64,000 nucleotides of DNA from Streptomyces sp. A1136 (lineage in GTDB: Bacteria; Actinomycetota; Actinomycetes; Streptomycetales; Streptomycetaceae): the NCBI RefSeq assembly GCF_004795055.1, contig NZ_SSBJ01000016.1:1-64000 (forward strand), written 5' to 3'. Made by a program: the position numbers and the translations under genes. Each line of letters starts with the position of its first letter. Position 1 is the first letter of the stretch. The notes below the pieces were generated by a model that was not told where the DNA came from, did not search any database, and saw only the letters and a program-made list of their open reading frames with translations. Below are positions 7,279 to 16,924 of this stretch, one piece after another.

Positions 7279-8910
7279 ATGCAGCAGGCACCAGTGCTGA
7301 CGAGCGCCGCGGACCCGGCGTCCGAGGCCTGGCGGACCAACGAGGCCGCCCACCGGGAACTCGCGGAGGGCCTGCGCGCCCGGCTGGAAGCGGCCCGCCT
7401 CGGCGGCGGCGAGAAGGCCCGCGCCCGCCACACCGCCCGGGGCAAGCTGCTCCCGCGCGAGCGCGTGGACACCCTCCTCGACCCGGGTTCCCCGTTCCTG
7501 GAGCTGGCCCCGCTGGCCGCCGAGGGCATGTACGGGGGCGCGGCCCCCGCCGCCGGCGTCATCGCGGGCATCGGCCGGGTCAGCGGCCGCGAGTGCGTGA
7601 TCGTCGCGAACGACGCCACCGTCAAGGGCGGCACGTACTACCCGATGACCGTCAAGAAGCACCTGCGCGCCCAAGAGGTGGCCCTGGAGAACCGTCTCCC
7701 CTGCCTCTACCTGGTCGACTCGGGCGGCGCCTTCCTCCCGATGCAGGACGAGGTGTTCCCCGACCGGGACCACTTCGGCCGCATCTTCTACAACCAGGCC
7801 CGCATGTCGGGCGCCGGCATCCCGCAGATCGCCGCCGTCCTCGGCTCCTGCACCGCGGGCGGTGCCTACGTCCCGGCGATGAGCGACGAGGCCGTCATCG
7901 TCCGCGGCCAGGGCACGATCTTCCTGGGCGGCCCGCCGCTGGTGAAGGCCGCCACCGGCGAGGTCGTCACGGCGGAGGAGCTCGGCGGCGGCGAGGTCCA
8001 CTCCCGGACCTCCGGCGTCACCGACCACCTCGCGGAGGACGACGCGCACGCGCTGCGGATCGTACGGAACATCGTGGCGACCCTGCCCGAGCGCGGTGCG
8101 CTGCCCTGGTCGGTGGAGGCGCCGCAGGAGCCGAAGGTCGACCCGTACGGGCTGTACGGCGCGGTCCCCGTCGACTCCCGCACACCCTACGACGCCCGCG
8201 AGATCATCGCCCGCGTCGTGGACGGCTCCCGCTTCCAGGAGTTCAAGGCGGAGTTCGGACAGACGCTGGTGACCGGCTTCGCCCGGATCCACGGCCACCC
8301 CGTCGGGATCGTCGCCAACAACGGCATCCTGTTCTCCGAGTCCGCGCAGAAGGGCGCCCACTTCATCGAGCTGTGCGACCAGCGCGGCATCCCGCTGCTC
8401 TTCCTCCAGAACATCTCGGGCTTCATGGTCGGCCGCGACTACGAGGCCGGCGGCATCGCCAAGCACGGCGCGAAGATGGTCACGGCCGTGGCCTGCACCC
8501 GGGTCCCGAAGCTGACCGTGGTCGTCGGCGGCTCCTACGGGGCGGGCAACTACTCCATGTGCGGCCGCGCGTACTCCCCCCGCTTCCTGTGGATGTGGCC
8601 CAACGCCAAGATCTCGGTGATGGGCGGCGAACAGGCGGCCTCCGTCCTCGCGACCGTCAAGCGCGACCAGATCGAGGGCGCGGGCCAGGAGTGGCCCGTC
8701 GAGGACGAGGAGGCGTTCAAGGCCCCGGTCCGCGCGCAGTACGAGGAGCAGGGCAACGCCTACTACGCCACCGCGCGGCTGTGGGACGACGGTGTCATCG
8801 ACCCGCTGGAGACCCGGCAGGTGCTGGGGCTGGCCCTGACCGCGTGCGCGAACGCCCCGCTGGGCCAAAAAGATCAGACGCAGCCGGGCTTCGGCATCTT
8901 CCGTATGTGA
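7279..8910 (+). CDS. liuB: Acyl-CoA carboxylase, carboxyltransferase (beta) subunit, probably methylcrotonyl-CoA carboxylase
   Basis: A 543-aa biotin-dependent carboxyltransferase that moves carboxyl from carboxybiotin to 3-methylcrotonyl-CoA in leucine breakdown. ARGKLLPRERVDTLLDPGSPFLEL marks the N-terminal crotonase-like domain. NNGILFSESAQKGAHFIELC and GSYGAGNYSMCGRAYSPRF, with the glycine-rich oxyanion turns, mark the C-terminal domain. The ATG at 7279 is preferred over an in-frame GTG at 7240 because it has aaggga at the right distance and the upstream start would abut the operators. Substrate choice comes from the hmgL neighbour. Confidence 0.85.
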   Translation: MQQAPVLTSAADPASEAWRTNEAAHRELAEGLRARLEAARLGGGEKARARHTARGKLLPRERVDTLLDPGSPFLELAPLAAEGMYGGAAPAAGVIAGIGRVSGRECVIVANDATVKGGTYYPMTVKKHLRAQEVALENRLPCLYLVDSGGAFLPMQDEVFPDRDHFGRIFYNQARMSGAGIPQIAAVLGSCTAGGAYVPAMSDEAVIVRGQGTIFLGGPPLVKAATGEVVTAEELGGGEVHSRTSGVTDHLAEDDAHALRIVRNIVATLPERGALPWSVEAPQEPKVDPYGLYGAVPVDSRTPYDAREIIARVVDGSRFQEFKAEFGQTLVTGFARIHGHPVGIVANNGILFSESAQKGAHFIELCDQRGIPLLFLQNISGFMVGRDYEAGGIAKHGAKMVTAVACTRVPKLTVVVGGSYGAGNYSMCGRAYSPRFLWMWPNAKISVMGGEQAASVLATVKRDQIEGAGQEWPVEDEEAFKAPVRAQYEEQGNAYYATARLWDDGVIDPLETRQVLGLALTACANAPLGQKDQTQPGFGIFRM

Positions 8911-8926
8911 CGTGAGGACCTCACTG

Positions 8927-11005
8927 ATGTTCAGCACTGTTCTGGTCGCCAACCGGGGCGAGATCGCGGTACGGGTCATCCGCACGCTGCGGCAGCTCGG
9001 CATCCGCTCCGTGGCCGTCTTCAGCGACGCCGACGCGGACGCGCGGCACGTCCGGGAGGCCGACACGGCCGTCCGGATCGGCCCGGCGGCAGCCGCCGAG
9101 AGCTACCTGTCGGTGGAACGGCTCCTCGACGCGGCCCGCCGCACCGGCGCGGAGGCCGTTCACCCCGGCTACGGCTTCCTCGCCGAGAACGCGGCCTTCG
9201 CCCGGGCCTGCGCCGAGGCCGGTCTGGCCTTCATCGGACCGCCCGCGAGCGCGATCTCGCTGATGGGCGACAAGATCCGGGCGAAGGAGACGGTCAAGGC
9301 GGCGGGCGTCCCGGTCGTCCCCGGCTCGTCCGGGAGCGGCCTGAGCGACGCCGAACTGGCCTCCGCCGCCGAGAAGATCGGCATGCCGGTGCTGCTCAAG
9401 CCCTCGGCGGGCGGCGGCGGCAAGGGCATGCGCCTGGTCAGGGACGCGGACCTGCTCGGCGAGGAGATCGCGGCGGCCCGCCGCGAGGCCCGGTCCTCCT
9501 TCGGCGACGACACGCTGCTCGTGGAGCGGTGGGTGGACCGGCCGCGGCACATCGAGATCCAGGTGCTGGCGGACGCGCACGGCAACGTCGTGCACCTGGG
9601 CGAGCGCGAGTGCTCGCTCCAGCGGCGCCACCAGAAGGTCATCGAGGAGGCCCCGTCCGTCCTGCTGACGCCGGAGCTGCGTGCCTCGATGGGCGCGGCG
9701 GCGGTGGAGGCGGCCCGCTCCTGCGGGTACGTCGGCGCGGGCACGGTGGAGTTCATCGTGCCGGGCGGGGACCCGTCCTCGTACTACTTCATGGAGATGA
9801 ACACCCGGCTCCAGGTCGAGCACCCGGTGACGGAGCTGATCACCGGTCTGGACCTGGTGGAGCAGCAGCTGCGGGTGGCGGCCGGGGCCGAACTCGGCTT
9901 CGCGCAGGCCGACGTCACCCTGACCGGCCACGCGATCGAGGCCCGGATCTGCGCGGAGGACCCGGCGCGCGGGTTCCTGCCGTCGGGCGGGACGGTGCTC
10001 GCGCTGTCGGAGCCCTCCGACGGGCCGGTCCGTACCGACTCCGGCCTGGTGGCGGGGGTGGACACGGGGTCGACGTACGACCCGATGCTGTCGAAGGTCA
10101 TCGCCTACGGGCCCGACCGCGCGGCCGCGCTGCGGGTGCTGCGCGGCGCGCTGGCCGACACGGTCATCCTGGGCGTCCAGACGAACGCCGGCTTCCTGCG
10201 CCGGCTGCTGGCGCACCCGGACGTGGTGTCGGGCGACCTGGACACGGGACTGGTGGAGCGGGACCTGGCGTCCCTGCTGCCGGAGGGCGTCCCGCCCGAG
10301 GTGTACGCGACGGCCGCGCTGTTGTCCGTCGCCCATGCCGCCCCTGCCCGCAACCGGGTCTCGGCCGTACCCGGTCCGGGTGCGGCGGACGCGCCGGGGG
10401 CGTGGATCGACCCCTTCGACGCCGCCGACGGCTGGCGCCTGGGCGGAACCCCCGCCTGGACGGTGCGCCACTTCCGCCTCCCGGGCCAGGACCCGGTCGA
10501 GGTCCGCACCCGGCCGCTGGGCGCCGAGACGGAGGTCCTCCTCGCGGTCGGGGACGGCGGCACGGCGCAGGGCCCCGGATCACCGGCCCGCGGCCGGATC
10601 GTGAGCCGGACCCCCGACTTCGTGACGGTCGAACTGGACGGCGTCACCCACCGCTTCTCCCACGCCCGCTCCCCGGAGGGGACCTGGCTCGGCCGCGACG
10701 GCGACACCTGGCACCTCCAGGGCCACGACCCCGTCACCGCGAACCTCGGCGGAGCGGGCCGCGCGGGCGCCGACACCCTCGCCGCGCCCATGCCCGGCAC
10801 CGTCACCGTCGTCAAGGTCGCCGTCGGCGACCGGGTCACGGCCGGTCAGAGCCTCCTGGTCGTCGAGGCGATGAAGATGGAACACATCATCTCCGCCCCG
10901 CACGCCGGCACCGTCACCGAACTCGACGTCTCCCCCGGCACCACCGTCGCCATGGACCAGGTCCTGGCCGTCGTCACCCCCGAAGCGGAGGGAGAGAGCA
11001 CGTGA
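8927..11005 (+). CDS. liuD: Acyl-CoA carboxylase biotin carboxylase/biotin carrier (alpha) subunit
   Basis: A 692-aa protein combining biotin carboxylase and biotin carrier. The domain order is the N-terminal VLVANRGEIAVRVIRTLR, the ATP-grasp with KPSAGGGGKGMRL and FMEMNTRLQVEHPVTE, the biotin-carboxylase C-terminal domain, then a linker and the biotinyl domain. Lys650 in EAMKMEH is the biotin attachment site. It carboxylates biotin at the cost of ATP and bicarbonate. Its length matches methylcrotonyl-CoA carboxylase alpha subunits. The ATG at 8927 has gagga 8 bases upstream, and its TGA overlaps the next GTG start. Confidence 0.88.
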   Translation: MFSTVLVANRGEIAVRVIRTLRQLGIRSVAVFSDADADARHVREADTAVRIGPAAAAESYLSVERLLDAARRTGAEAVHPGYGFLAENAAFARACAEAGLAFIGPPASAISLMGDKIRAKETVKAAGVPVVPGSSGSGLSDAELASAAEKIGMPVLLKPSAGGGGKGMRLVRDADLLGEEIAAARREARSSFGDDTLLVERWVDRPRHIEIQVLADAHGNVVHLGERECSLQRRHQKVIEEAPSVLLTPELRASMGAAAVEAARSCGYVGAGTVEFIVPGGDPSSYYFMEMNTRLQVEHPVTELITGLDLVEQQLRVAAGAELGFAQADVTLTGHAIEARICAEDPARGFLPSGGTVLALSEPSDGPVRTDSGLVAGVDTGSTYDPMLSKVIAYGPDRAAALRVLRGALADTVILGVQTNAGFLRRLLAHPDVVSGDLDTGLVERDLASLLPEGVPPEVYATAALLSVAHAAPARNRVSAVPGPGAADAPGAWIDPFDAADGWRLGGTPAWTVRHFRLPGQDPVEVRTRPLGAETEVLLAVGDGGTAQGPGSPARGRIVSRTPDFVTVELDGVTHRFSHARSPEGTWLGRDGDTWHLQGHDPVTANLGGAGRAGADTLAAPMPGTVTVVKVAVGDRVTAGQSLLVVEAMKMEHIISAPHAGTVTELDVSPGTTVAMDQVLAVVTPEAEGEST

Positions 11006-11934
11006 ACGGCCTCCCCATGACCGTCCCCGACACCGGCCTCCCCACCCGTGTCCGCATCCACGAGGTCGGCGCCCGCGACGGCCTGCAGAACGAGCGGACC
11101 GCCGTCCCGACCGAGGCCAAGGCCGAGTTCATCCACCGTCTGGCGGCGGCCGGGCTGACCACCGTCGAGGCGACCAGCTTCGTCCACCCCAAGTGGGTGC
11201 CGCAGCTGGCGGACGCCGAGCGGCTCTTCCCCCTCCTCGCCGACATCGACGCGGCCCTGCCCGTCCTCGTCCCCAACGAGCGCGGGCTCGACCGCGCGCT
11301 CGCCCTCGGGGCGACCCGCATCGCGGTGTTCGGCTCCGCCACCGAGACCTTCGCCGCCCGCAACCTGAACCGCACCGTCGCCGAGTCCCTCGCCATGTTC
11401 GAGCCCGTCGTGGCCCGCGCCAAGGAGCAGGGGGCGCACGTCCGCGGCTACCTGTCCATGTGCTTCGGCGACCCCTGGGAGGGCGCGGTCCCGGTGCCCC
11501 AGGTGGTGCGCACCGCCAAGGCGCTGCTCGACCTCGGCTGTGACGAGCTGAGCCTGGGCGACACCATCGGCGTGGCCACCCCGGGCCACGTCCGGGCGTT
11601 GCTGTCCGCGCTGAACGGGGAAGGCGTCGCCACCGAGCGGATCGGCGTGCACTTCCACGACACCTACGGGCAGGCACTCTCCAATACCCTCGCCGCGCTA
11701 CAGCACGGCGTGACCACGGTCGACGCCTCCGCCGGCGGCCTCGGCGGCTGCCCGTACGCGAAGAGCGCCACCGGCAACCTCGCCACCGAGGACCTGGTGT
11801 GGATGCTCGACGGTCTCGGCATCGAGACCGGGGTCGACCTGGCCGCCCTCACCGCCACGAGCGTGTGGATGGCCGAGCAGTTGGGCCGGCCGAGCCCTTC
11901 CCGTACCGTCCGCGCCCTCTCCCACAAGGAGTAA
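11002..11934 (+). CDS. hmgL: Hydroxymethylglutaryl-CoA lyase
   Basis: A 310-aa TIM-barrel lyase cleaving HMG-CoA to acetoacetate and acetyl-CoA, the last step of leucine catabolism. Seen are the signature GARDGLQNE near the N-terminus, the metal ligands in VHFHDTYGQAL, and GGLGGCPYAKSATGNLATED with the conserved active-site loop cysteine. The GTG at 11002 overlaps the preceding stop (GTGA) and follows ggagggagag; an ATG at 11017 is the alternative. Translation is probably coupled to the carboxylase alpha subunit. Confidence 0.92.
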   Translation: MNGLPMTVPDTGLPTRVRIHEVGARDGLQNERTAVPTEAKAEFIHRLAAAGLTTVEATSFVHPKWVPQLADAERLFPLLADIDAALPVLVPNERGLDRALALGATRIAVFGSATETFAARNLNRTVAESLAMFEPVVARAKEQGAHVRGYLSMCFGDPWEGAVPVPQVVRTAKALLDLGCDELSLGDTIGVATPGHVRALLSALNGEGVATERIGVHFHDTYGQALSNTLAALQHGVTTVDASAGGLGGCPYAKSATGNLATEDLVWMLDGLGIETGVDLAALTATSVWMAEQLGRPSPSRTVRALSHKE

Positions 11935-11942
11935 CGAGAACC

Positions 11943-13103
11943 ATGTCCCTCGACCACCGGCTCACCCCCGAGCACGAGGAACTCCGCCGTACCGTGGAGG
12001 AGTTCGCCCACGACGTCGTCGCGCCCAAGATCGGCGACCTGTACGAGCGGCACGAGTTCCCGTACGAGATCGTCCGCGAGATGGGCCGGATGGGCCTGTT
12101 CGGCCTGCCCTTCCCGGAGGAGTACGGCGGCATGGGCGGTGACTACCTCGCCCTGGGCATCGCCCTGGAGGAGCTGGCCCGTGTCGACTCCTCGGTCGCC
12201 ATCACCCTGGAGGCCGGTGTCTCCCTGGGCGCCATGCCCATCTTCCGGTTCGGCACCGAGGAGCAGAAGCGGGAGTGGCTGCCGCGGATGTGCTCCGGCG
12301 AGATCCTCGGCGCCTTCGGTCTGACGGAGCCGGGCGCGGGTTCGGACGCGGGCGGCAGCCGGACCACCGCCGTCAAGGACGGCGACGAGTGGGTGATCAA
12401 CGGCTCGAAGTGCTTCATCACCAACTCCGGCACGGACATCACCGGCCTGGTCACCGTCACCGCCGTCACCGGCCGCAAGGCGGACGGCCGCCCGGAGATC
12501 TCCTCGATCATCGTCCCGTCCGGCACCCCGGGCTTCACGGTCGCGGCCCCGTACTCCAAGGTCGGCTGGAACTCCTCGGACACGCGCGAGTTGGCCTTCG
12601 CCGACGTGCGCGTCCCGCTCGCCAACCTGGTGGGCGAGGAGGGGCGCGGGTACGCCCAGTTCCTGCGCATCCTGGACGAGGGCCGGGTCGCGATCTCGGC
12701 GCTCGCCACCGGGCTGGCGCAGGGGTGTGTGGACGAGTCGGTGAAGTACGCGAGGGAGCGGCAGGCCTTCGGTCGGCCCATCGGTGACAACCAGGCCATC
12801 CAGTTCAAGCTGGCCGACATGGAGATGCGCGCCCACATGGCCCGCGTCGGCTGGCGCGACGCGGCGTCCCGCCTGGTGGCGGGCGAGCCGTTCAAGAAGG
12901 AGGCGGCGATCGCGAAGCTGTACTCCTCCACCGTCGCCGTCGACAACGCCCGTGAGGCGACGCAGATCCACGGCGGGTACGGCTTCATGAACGAGTACCC
13001 GGTGGCCCGGATGTGGCGGGACTCCAAGATCCTGGAGATCGGCGAGGGCACGAGCGAGGTGCAGCGCATGCTCATCGCCCGCGAACTGGGCTTCGCGGGC
13101 TGA
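11943..13103 (+). CDS. acdH: Acyl-CoA dehydrogenase AcdH, probable isovaleryl-CoA dehydrogenase
   Basis: A 386-aa acyl-CoA dehydrogenase with GLTEPGAGSDAGGSRTTA, the INGSKCFITNSG strand, and the C-terminal IHGGYGFMNEYPVARMWRDSKILEIGEGTSE region. AcdH is known in streptomycetes as a branched-chain acyl-CoA dehydrogenase, and the operon partners make isovaleryl-CoA the likely substrate. The ATG at 11943 is preceded by aaggag. It closes the operon; a GC-rich hairpin follows. No methylglutaconyl-CoA hydratase is present, so that step must be encoded elsewhere. Confidence 0.85.
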   Translation: MSLDHRLTPEHEELRRTVEEFAHDVVAPKIGDLYERHEFPYEIVREMGRMGLFGLPFPEEYGGMGGDYLALGIALEELARVDSSVAITLEAGVSLGAMPIFRFGTEEQKREWLPRMCSGEILGAFGLTEPGAGSDAGGSRTTAVKDGDEWVINGSKCFITNSGTDITGLVTVTAVTGRKADGRPEISSIIVPSGTPGFTVAAPYSKVGWNSSDTRELAFADVRVPLANLVGEEGRGYAQFLRILDEGRVAISALATGLAQGCVDESVKYARERQAFGRPIGDNQAIQFKLADMEMRAHMARVGWRDAASRLVAGEPFKKEAAIAKLYSSTVAVDNAREATQIHGGYGFMNEYPVARMWRDSKILEIGEGTSEVQRMLIARELGFAG

Positions 13104-13134
13104 CGGCGGGTCCGCTCGCGAACGCGTGACGGGC

Positions 13135-13164
13135 AAGGGGGCCCGAGGAAGTTAGGGCCCCCTT
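13135..13164 (+). terminator. Terminator of the leucine catabolic operon
   Basis: AAGGGGGCCC (13135-13144) pairs with GGGCCCCCTT (13155-13164) across a 10-base loop, 31 bases after the acdH stop. Only a weak T tract follows, as is common in Streptomyces. Confidence 0.7.
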
Positions 13165-13177
13165 ACTCATTTCGAGC

Positions 13178-13194
13178 AAGGTTAGGCTAACCTT
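13178..13194. promoter_or_regulatory. Iron box (DmdR1/IdeR type) before desE
   Basis: AAGGTTAGGCTAACCTT is a near-perfect palindrome matching the actinobacterial DtxR/DmdR1 iron-box pattern. It lies 58 bases upstream of the desE start, so desE should be repressed when iron is sufficient. Confidence 0.88.
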
Positions 13195-13252
13195 CCTTCG
13201 AATGGCCCTCGCGGCCGCCCGGAACGCACCACGCACGAAAGCGGACACCGCC

Positions 13253-14293
13253 ATGCCCAAGTCCCGAACCTCCCCCTTCACCCGTCGCGGTCTCCTCGCG
13301 ACGGGCGGCGCCCTCGGCCTCCTCGCGGCACTCTCCGCCTGCGGCGGCGCCGACAAGACCGAAGACGCGGCGGGCGGATCGGACAAGGGCGCGGCGGCCT
13401 CCGGCCCCTGGAGCTTCAAGGACGACCTCGGCAAGGAGGTCACCGCCAAGTCGACGCCGAAGAACATCGTCGCCTTCACCGGTACGGCCGCCGCCCTGTC
13501 CGACTACGGCGTCAAGGTGAAGGGCGTGTTCGGCCCGACCAAGACCGCCGACGGCAAGCCCGACGTCCAGGCCGGCACCATGGACATCTCCAAGGTCGAG
13601 ATCCTGGGCAACGTCTACGACGAGTTCAACGTCGAGAAGTACGCGGCCCTGCGGCCCGACCTGCTCGTCACCAACACCTGGGACGGCAGCTACTGGTACG
13701 TCCCCGCGGCGTCCAAGGACAAGATCCTCAAGCTGGCCCCGGCCGCCGCCATCTCGGTGGGCGGTGACGCCACCCTCGACAAGTCGCTGGAGCGCACGGC
13801 CGCCCTCGCCAAGTCCTTGGGCGCCGACCTGAACTCCAAGGCCGCCGTCGACGCCAAGGCCCGCTTCGAGGCCGCGTCCGCCAAGGTGCGCGAGGCCACC
13901 AAGGCCAACCCGGGCATCAAGGTGTTGGTCGGCTCCGGCGCCGCCGACCTGTTCTACGTCTCCACCCCCAAGACCTCCGCCGACCTCAAGTACTTCGAGT
14001 CCCTCGGCGTCGAGTTCGTCACCCCGGAGAAGCTGGACCAGGGCGGCTTCTTCGAGAGCCTGAGCTGGGAGAACGCCGGCAAGTACAAGGCCGACGTCAT
14101 CCTCCTCGACAACCGCACCGGCGCCCTCCAGCCGGAGGACCTCAAGGCCAAGCCGACCTGGGCCGAGCTGCCCGCCGTCAAGGCCGGCCAGATCATCCCG
14201 CGCGTCACCGAGCCGATCTACTCGTACGACAAGTGCGCCAAGATCCTGGAAGACCTCGCGAAGTCGATCCAGAGCGCCAAGAAGGTCAGCTGA
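13253..14293 (+). CDS. desE: Ferric-siderophore-binding lipoprotein DesE
   Basis: A 346-aa extracellular substrate-binding lipoprotein for ferrioxamine uptake. The N-terminus has a twin-arginine stretch (FTRRGLLATGGALGLL) followed by a lipobox ending in LSAC, so it is exported, possibly by Tat, and lipid-anchored. The rest is a class III periplasmic-binding fold joined by a long helix; WDGSYWYVP and ENAGKYKADVILLDNRT are seen. The start at ATG 13253 places the signal peptide correctly; an ATG at 13202 would lie almost on the iron box. It would deliver ferrioxamines to an ABC importer encoded elsewhere. Confidence 0.9.
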   Translation: MPKSRTSPFTRRGLLATGGALGLLAALSACGGADKTEDAAGGSDKGAAASGPWSFKDDLGKEVTAKSTPKNIVAFTGTAAALSDYGVKVKGVFGPTKTADGKPDVQAGTMDISKVEILGNVYDEFNVEKYAALRPDLLVTNTWDGSYWYVPAASKDKILKLAPAAAISVGGDATLDKSLERTAALAKSLGADLNSKAAVDAKARFEAASAKVREATKANPGIKVLVGSGAADLFYVSTPKTSADLKYFESLGVEFVTPEKLDQGGFFESLSWENAGKYKADVILLDNRTGALQPEDLKAKPTWAELPAVKAGQIIPRVTEPIYSYDKCAKILEDLAKSIQSAKKVS

Positions 14294-14339
14294 CCCGCCC
14301 CTTTCCGGCGCCGATCGACTCCCAGGGGGGACCCTCCGC

Positions 14340-15287
14340 ATGACCGCCACCGACACGACCGACACGGACTCGACCGACACCGACACCGGCCCCACCGCCG
14401 CCGGCGCCGACACCATCGCCCACTTCCGCTTCTTCGCGCTCGAAGTGCTCCGCACGCGCCGCCTCGGTCACTCGTTCCTGCGGGTCACCTTCGGCGGCGA
14501 GTCCCTCGCCGACTTCCGCTCGGGCGGCTACGACCAGAGCCTCTCGCTCTTCCTCCCGCCCCCTCACCGCGAACACACCGTGCTGCCGTCCACCGACGAG
14601 CACACCTGGTTCGGCGCCTGGCGCGCGATGCCCGAGGCCGAGCGTCCGGCGATGCGTTCGTACACCGTGCGCGAGCAGCGGCGTACGCCGGAGGGCGGGG
14701 ACGAGGTCGACATCGACTTCGTGCTCCACGGGGACACGGGCCCGGCGTCCGCGTGGGCGGGCCGGGCGGTCACCGGCCGCCGCGTCCTCGCGATCGGGCC
14801 GGCGGTAGCGGAGAACAAGTCCGTACGGTTCGCGCCACCGGCGGACACCGACCTCGTCCTGATGTACGCGGACGAGACGGCCCTGCCGGCGGCTGCCGCG
14901 ATCTTGGACCGGCTTCCCTCCGGCACCCGCGTCAAGGCCTGGTTCGAGGTCCCGCACGAGGACGACCGCCTCCGCCTCGACACCCTCGCGGACGCGGACG
15001 TCACCTGGGTGGTCCGCGGCGCGGGCGTCGGTCGAGAGCGGATCGAGCGGCTGTCGGAGGTCGTCCGCGCGAGCGAACCGCCCGCCTGCGCGGCCCCCTA
15101 CGCCTGGATCGCGGGCGAGTCCGGCACGATCCGCGCCGTACGCCGCCACCTGGTGCGCGAACGCGGCGTCGACCGGCGCCGGGTGCGTTTCACCGGCTAC
15201 TGGCGGCTCGGCGCGAGCGAGGAGGAACTGCTCGCCGAGGCGTATTCGGGACGGGCCCCCAGCGAGGACCCGAGCGCGGAGCTGTAA
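14340..15287 (+). CDS. desF: Siderophore-interacting protein (NADPH-dependent ferric-siderophore reductase)
   Basis: A 315-aa SIP/ViuB-family flavoprotein that reduces ferric siderophores in the cytoplasm to release iron. The FAD site appears as RSYTVREQR, and the NAD(P)H half has AYAWIAGESGTIRAVRRHLVRERG and TGYWRLG near the end. The first ~25 residues are an unusual Thr/Asp-rich tail. It sits 46 bases after desE, so cotranscription from the desE iron-box promoter is likely, and a strong terminator follows. The symbol follows the S. coelicolor locus by position. Confidence 0.85.
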   Translation: MTATDTTDTDSTDTDTGPTAAGADTIAHFRFFALEVLRTRRLGHSFLRVTFGGESLADFRSGGYDQSLSLFLPPPHREHTVLPSTDEHTWFGAWRAMPEAERPAMRSYTVREQRRTPEGGDEVDIDFVLHGDTGPASAWAGRAVTGRRVLAIGPAVAENKSVRFAPPADTDLVLMYADETALPAAAAILDRLPSGTRVKAWFEVPHEDDRLRLDTLADADVTWVVRGAGVGRERIERLSEVVRASEPPACAAPYAWIAGESGTIRAVRRHLVRERGVDRRRVRFTGYWRLGASEEELLAEAYSGRAPSEDPSAEL

Positions 15288-15318
15288 TCCCAACGACCCC
15301 TGCACAGGCCTCAATTCG

Positions 15319-15356
15319 GTGAGGGCCCCGGCCGATCGGCCGGGGCCCTCACTGTT
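15319..15356 (+). terminator. Terminator after desEF
   Basis: A perfect 15-bp stem (15319-15333 with 15338-15352) around the tetraloop GATC, followed by tgttt. It separates the desEF unit from desABCD. Confidence 0.88.
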
Positions 15357-15367
15357 TGGCGAGGAGG

Positions 15368-15386
15368 TAAGGTTAGGCTAACCTAA
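15368..15386. promoter_or_regulatory. Iron box before desA
   Basis: TAAGGTTAGGCTAACCTAA is a 19-bp DmdR1-type iron box, a closer consensus match than the one before desE. It lies 47 bases upstream of desA and should repress desferrioxamine synthesis in iron-replete cells. Confidence 0.9.
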
Positions 15387-15433
15387 GCAGCACAGCCCAC
15401 CACCCCCCGCTCCCCCTGCCCGGAGGAAAGTTG

Positions 15434-16924
15434 ATGCGTTCGCATCTGCTCAACGAGACGACCGCGGACCTCTACCGGCGTTCCGTGACCGAGGGCGTCG
15501 ACCGCGTCGCCGCCAAACTGGCCACCACGGAACGACCCCACACCGGTGTCTCCGTAGCCGAACTCGCCCCGGTCATCGACGCGATCGACCTCGACAAGCC
15601 CCTCGAAGACCCGGCCGCCGCCCTCGACGAGCTCGAAGAGGTCTACCTGCGGGACGCGGTGTACTTCCACCACCCCCGCTACCTCGGGCACCTCAACTGT
15701 CCCGTCGTCATCCCCGCCGTGCTGGGCGAGGCGATCCTCTCGGCCGTCAACTCGTCACTGGACACCTGGGACCAGTCGATCGGGGGCACCCTCATCGAGC
15801 GCCGACTGATCGACTGGACCGCCGGCCGCATCGGCCTCGGCCCGCGCGCGGACGGCGTGTTCACCTCCGGCGGCAGCCAGTCCAACTTCCACGCCCTGCT
15901 GCTGGCCCGCGACGAGGCCTGCCGCATCGCCGTGCGGCGGGCCCGCGCCGAGGGGCGCGACCTCACCAAGGCCGAACTCCTGCCCCGGCTGCGCATCCTG
16001 GCCTCCGAGGCGAGCCACTTCAGCGTCCGCAAGTCCGCCGCCATGCTCGGACTCGGCTACGAGGCCGTCATCTCCGTCCCGGTCGACCGCGCCCGCCGGA
16101 TGGACACCTCCGCCCTCGCCCTGGAACTGGAGAGCTGCGCCCGCGAGGGCCTGGTCCCGATGGCCGTCGTCGCCACCGCCGGCACCACCGACTTCGGGTC
16201 CATCGACCCGCTCCCCGAGATCGCCCGCCTGGCCGCCGAGCACTCCACCTGGATGCACGTGGACGCCGCCTACGGCTGCGGACTGCTGGTCTCCCCGACC
16301 CGCCGGCACCTCCTCGACGGCATCGAGCACGCGGATTCGGTCACCGTCGACTACCACAAGTCCTTCTTCCAGCCCGTCAGTTCGAGCGCGATGCTGGTCC
16401 GCGACCGGGACACCCTGCGGCACGCCACGTACCACGCGGACTACCTCAACCCCCGTCGCATGGCGCAGGAGAAGATCCCGAACCAGGTCGACAAGTCCAT
16501 CCAGACCACGCGCCGCTTCGACGCCCTCAAGCTGTGGATGACCCTGCGCGTGATGGGCGCCGACGGCATCGGCTCGCTCTTCGACGAGGTCGTCGACCTC
16601 GCCGCGGCCGGCTGGGAACTCATCGAGGCCGACCCGCGCTTCGAGGTCGTCGTACGCCCCCGGATCTCCACCCTCGTCTTCCGCTTCGTCCCCGGCGGGG
16701 ACCCGCGGCCCGACCTGGTCGACGAGGCCAACCTCCACGCGCGCAAGGCCCTGTTCGCCTCCGGCGAGGCCGTCGTCGCGGGCACCAAGGTCGACGGCAG
16801 GCAGTACCTCAAGTTCACCCTCCTCAACCCGCAGACCACGACGGCCGACATCACGGCCGTCCTCGACCTCCTCGCCGCACACGCCGAGCAGTACCTGGGA
16901 GAATCCCTTGCCGTCCACTCGTGA
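15434..16924 (+). CDS. desA: Lysine decarboxylase DesA
   Basis: A 496-aa PLP-dependent group II decarboxylase making cadaverine, the first step of desferrioxamine synthesis. The PLP lysine is K309 in VDYHKSFFQP, and the aspartate that contacts the pyridine nitrogen is in HVDAAYGCGL. Length is normal. The ATG at 15434 has ggagg 7 bases upstream, with a TTG just before it. It is first in a four-gene operon whose members overlap, behind the iron box. Confidence 0.95.
   Translation: MRSHLLNETTADLYRRSVTEGVDRVAAKLATTERPHTGVSVAELAPVIDAIDLDKPLEDPAAALDELEEVYLRDAVYFHHPRYLGHLNCPVVIPAVLGEAILSAVNSSLDTWDQSIGGTLIERRLIDWTAGRIGLGPRADGVFTSGGSQSNFHALLLARDEACRIAVRRARAEGRDLTKAELLPRLRILASEASHFSVRKSAAMLGLGYEAVISVPVDRARRMDTSALALELESCAREGLVPMAVVATAGTTDFGSIDPLPEIARLAAEHSTWMHVDAAYGCGLLVSPTRRHLLDGIEHADSVTVDYHKSFFQPVSSSAMLVRDRDTLRHATYHADYLNPRRMAQEKIPNQVDKSIQTTRRFDALKLWMTLRVMGADGIGSLFDEVVDLAAAGWELIEADPRFEVVVRPRISTLVFRFVPGGDPRPDLVDEANLHARKALFASGEAVVAGTKVDGRQYLKFTLLNPQTTTADITAVLDLLAAHAEQYLGESLAVHS

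Noticed and set aside
7249..9066. A 605-codon minus-strand frame opposite the carboxyltransferase gene
   Set aside because: Shadow frame; the plus strand encodes a complete carboxyltransferase.
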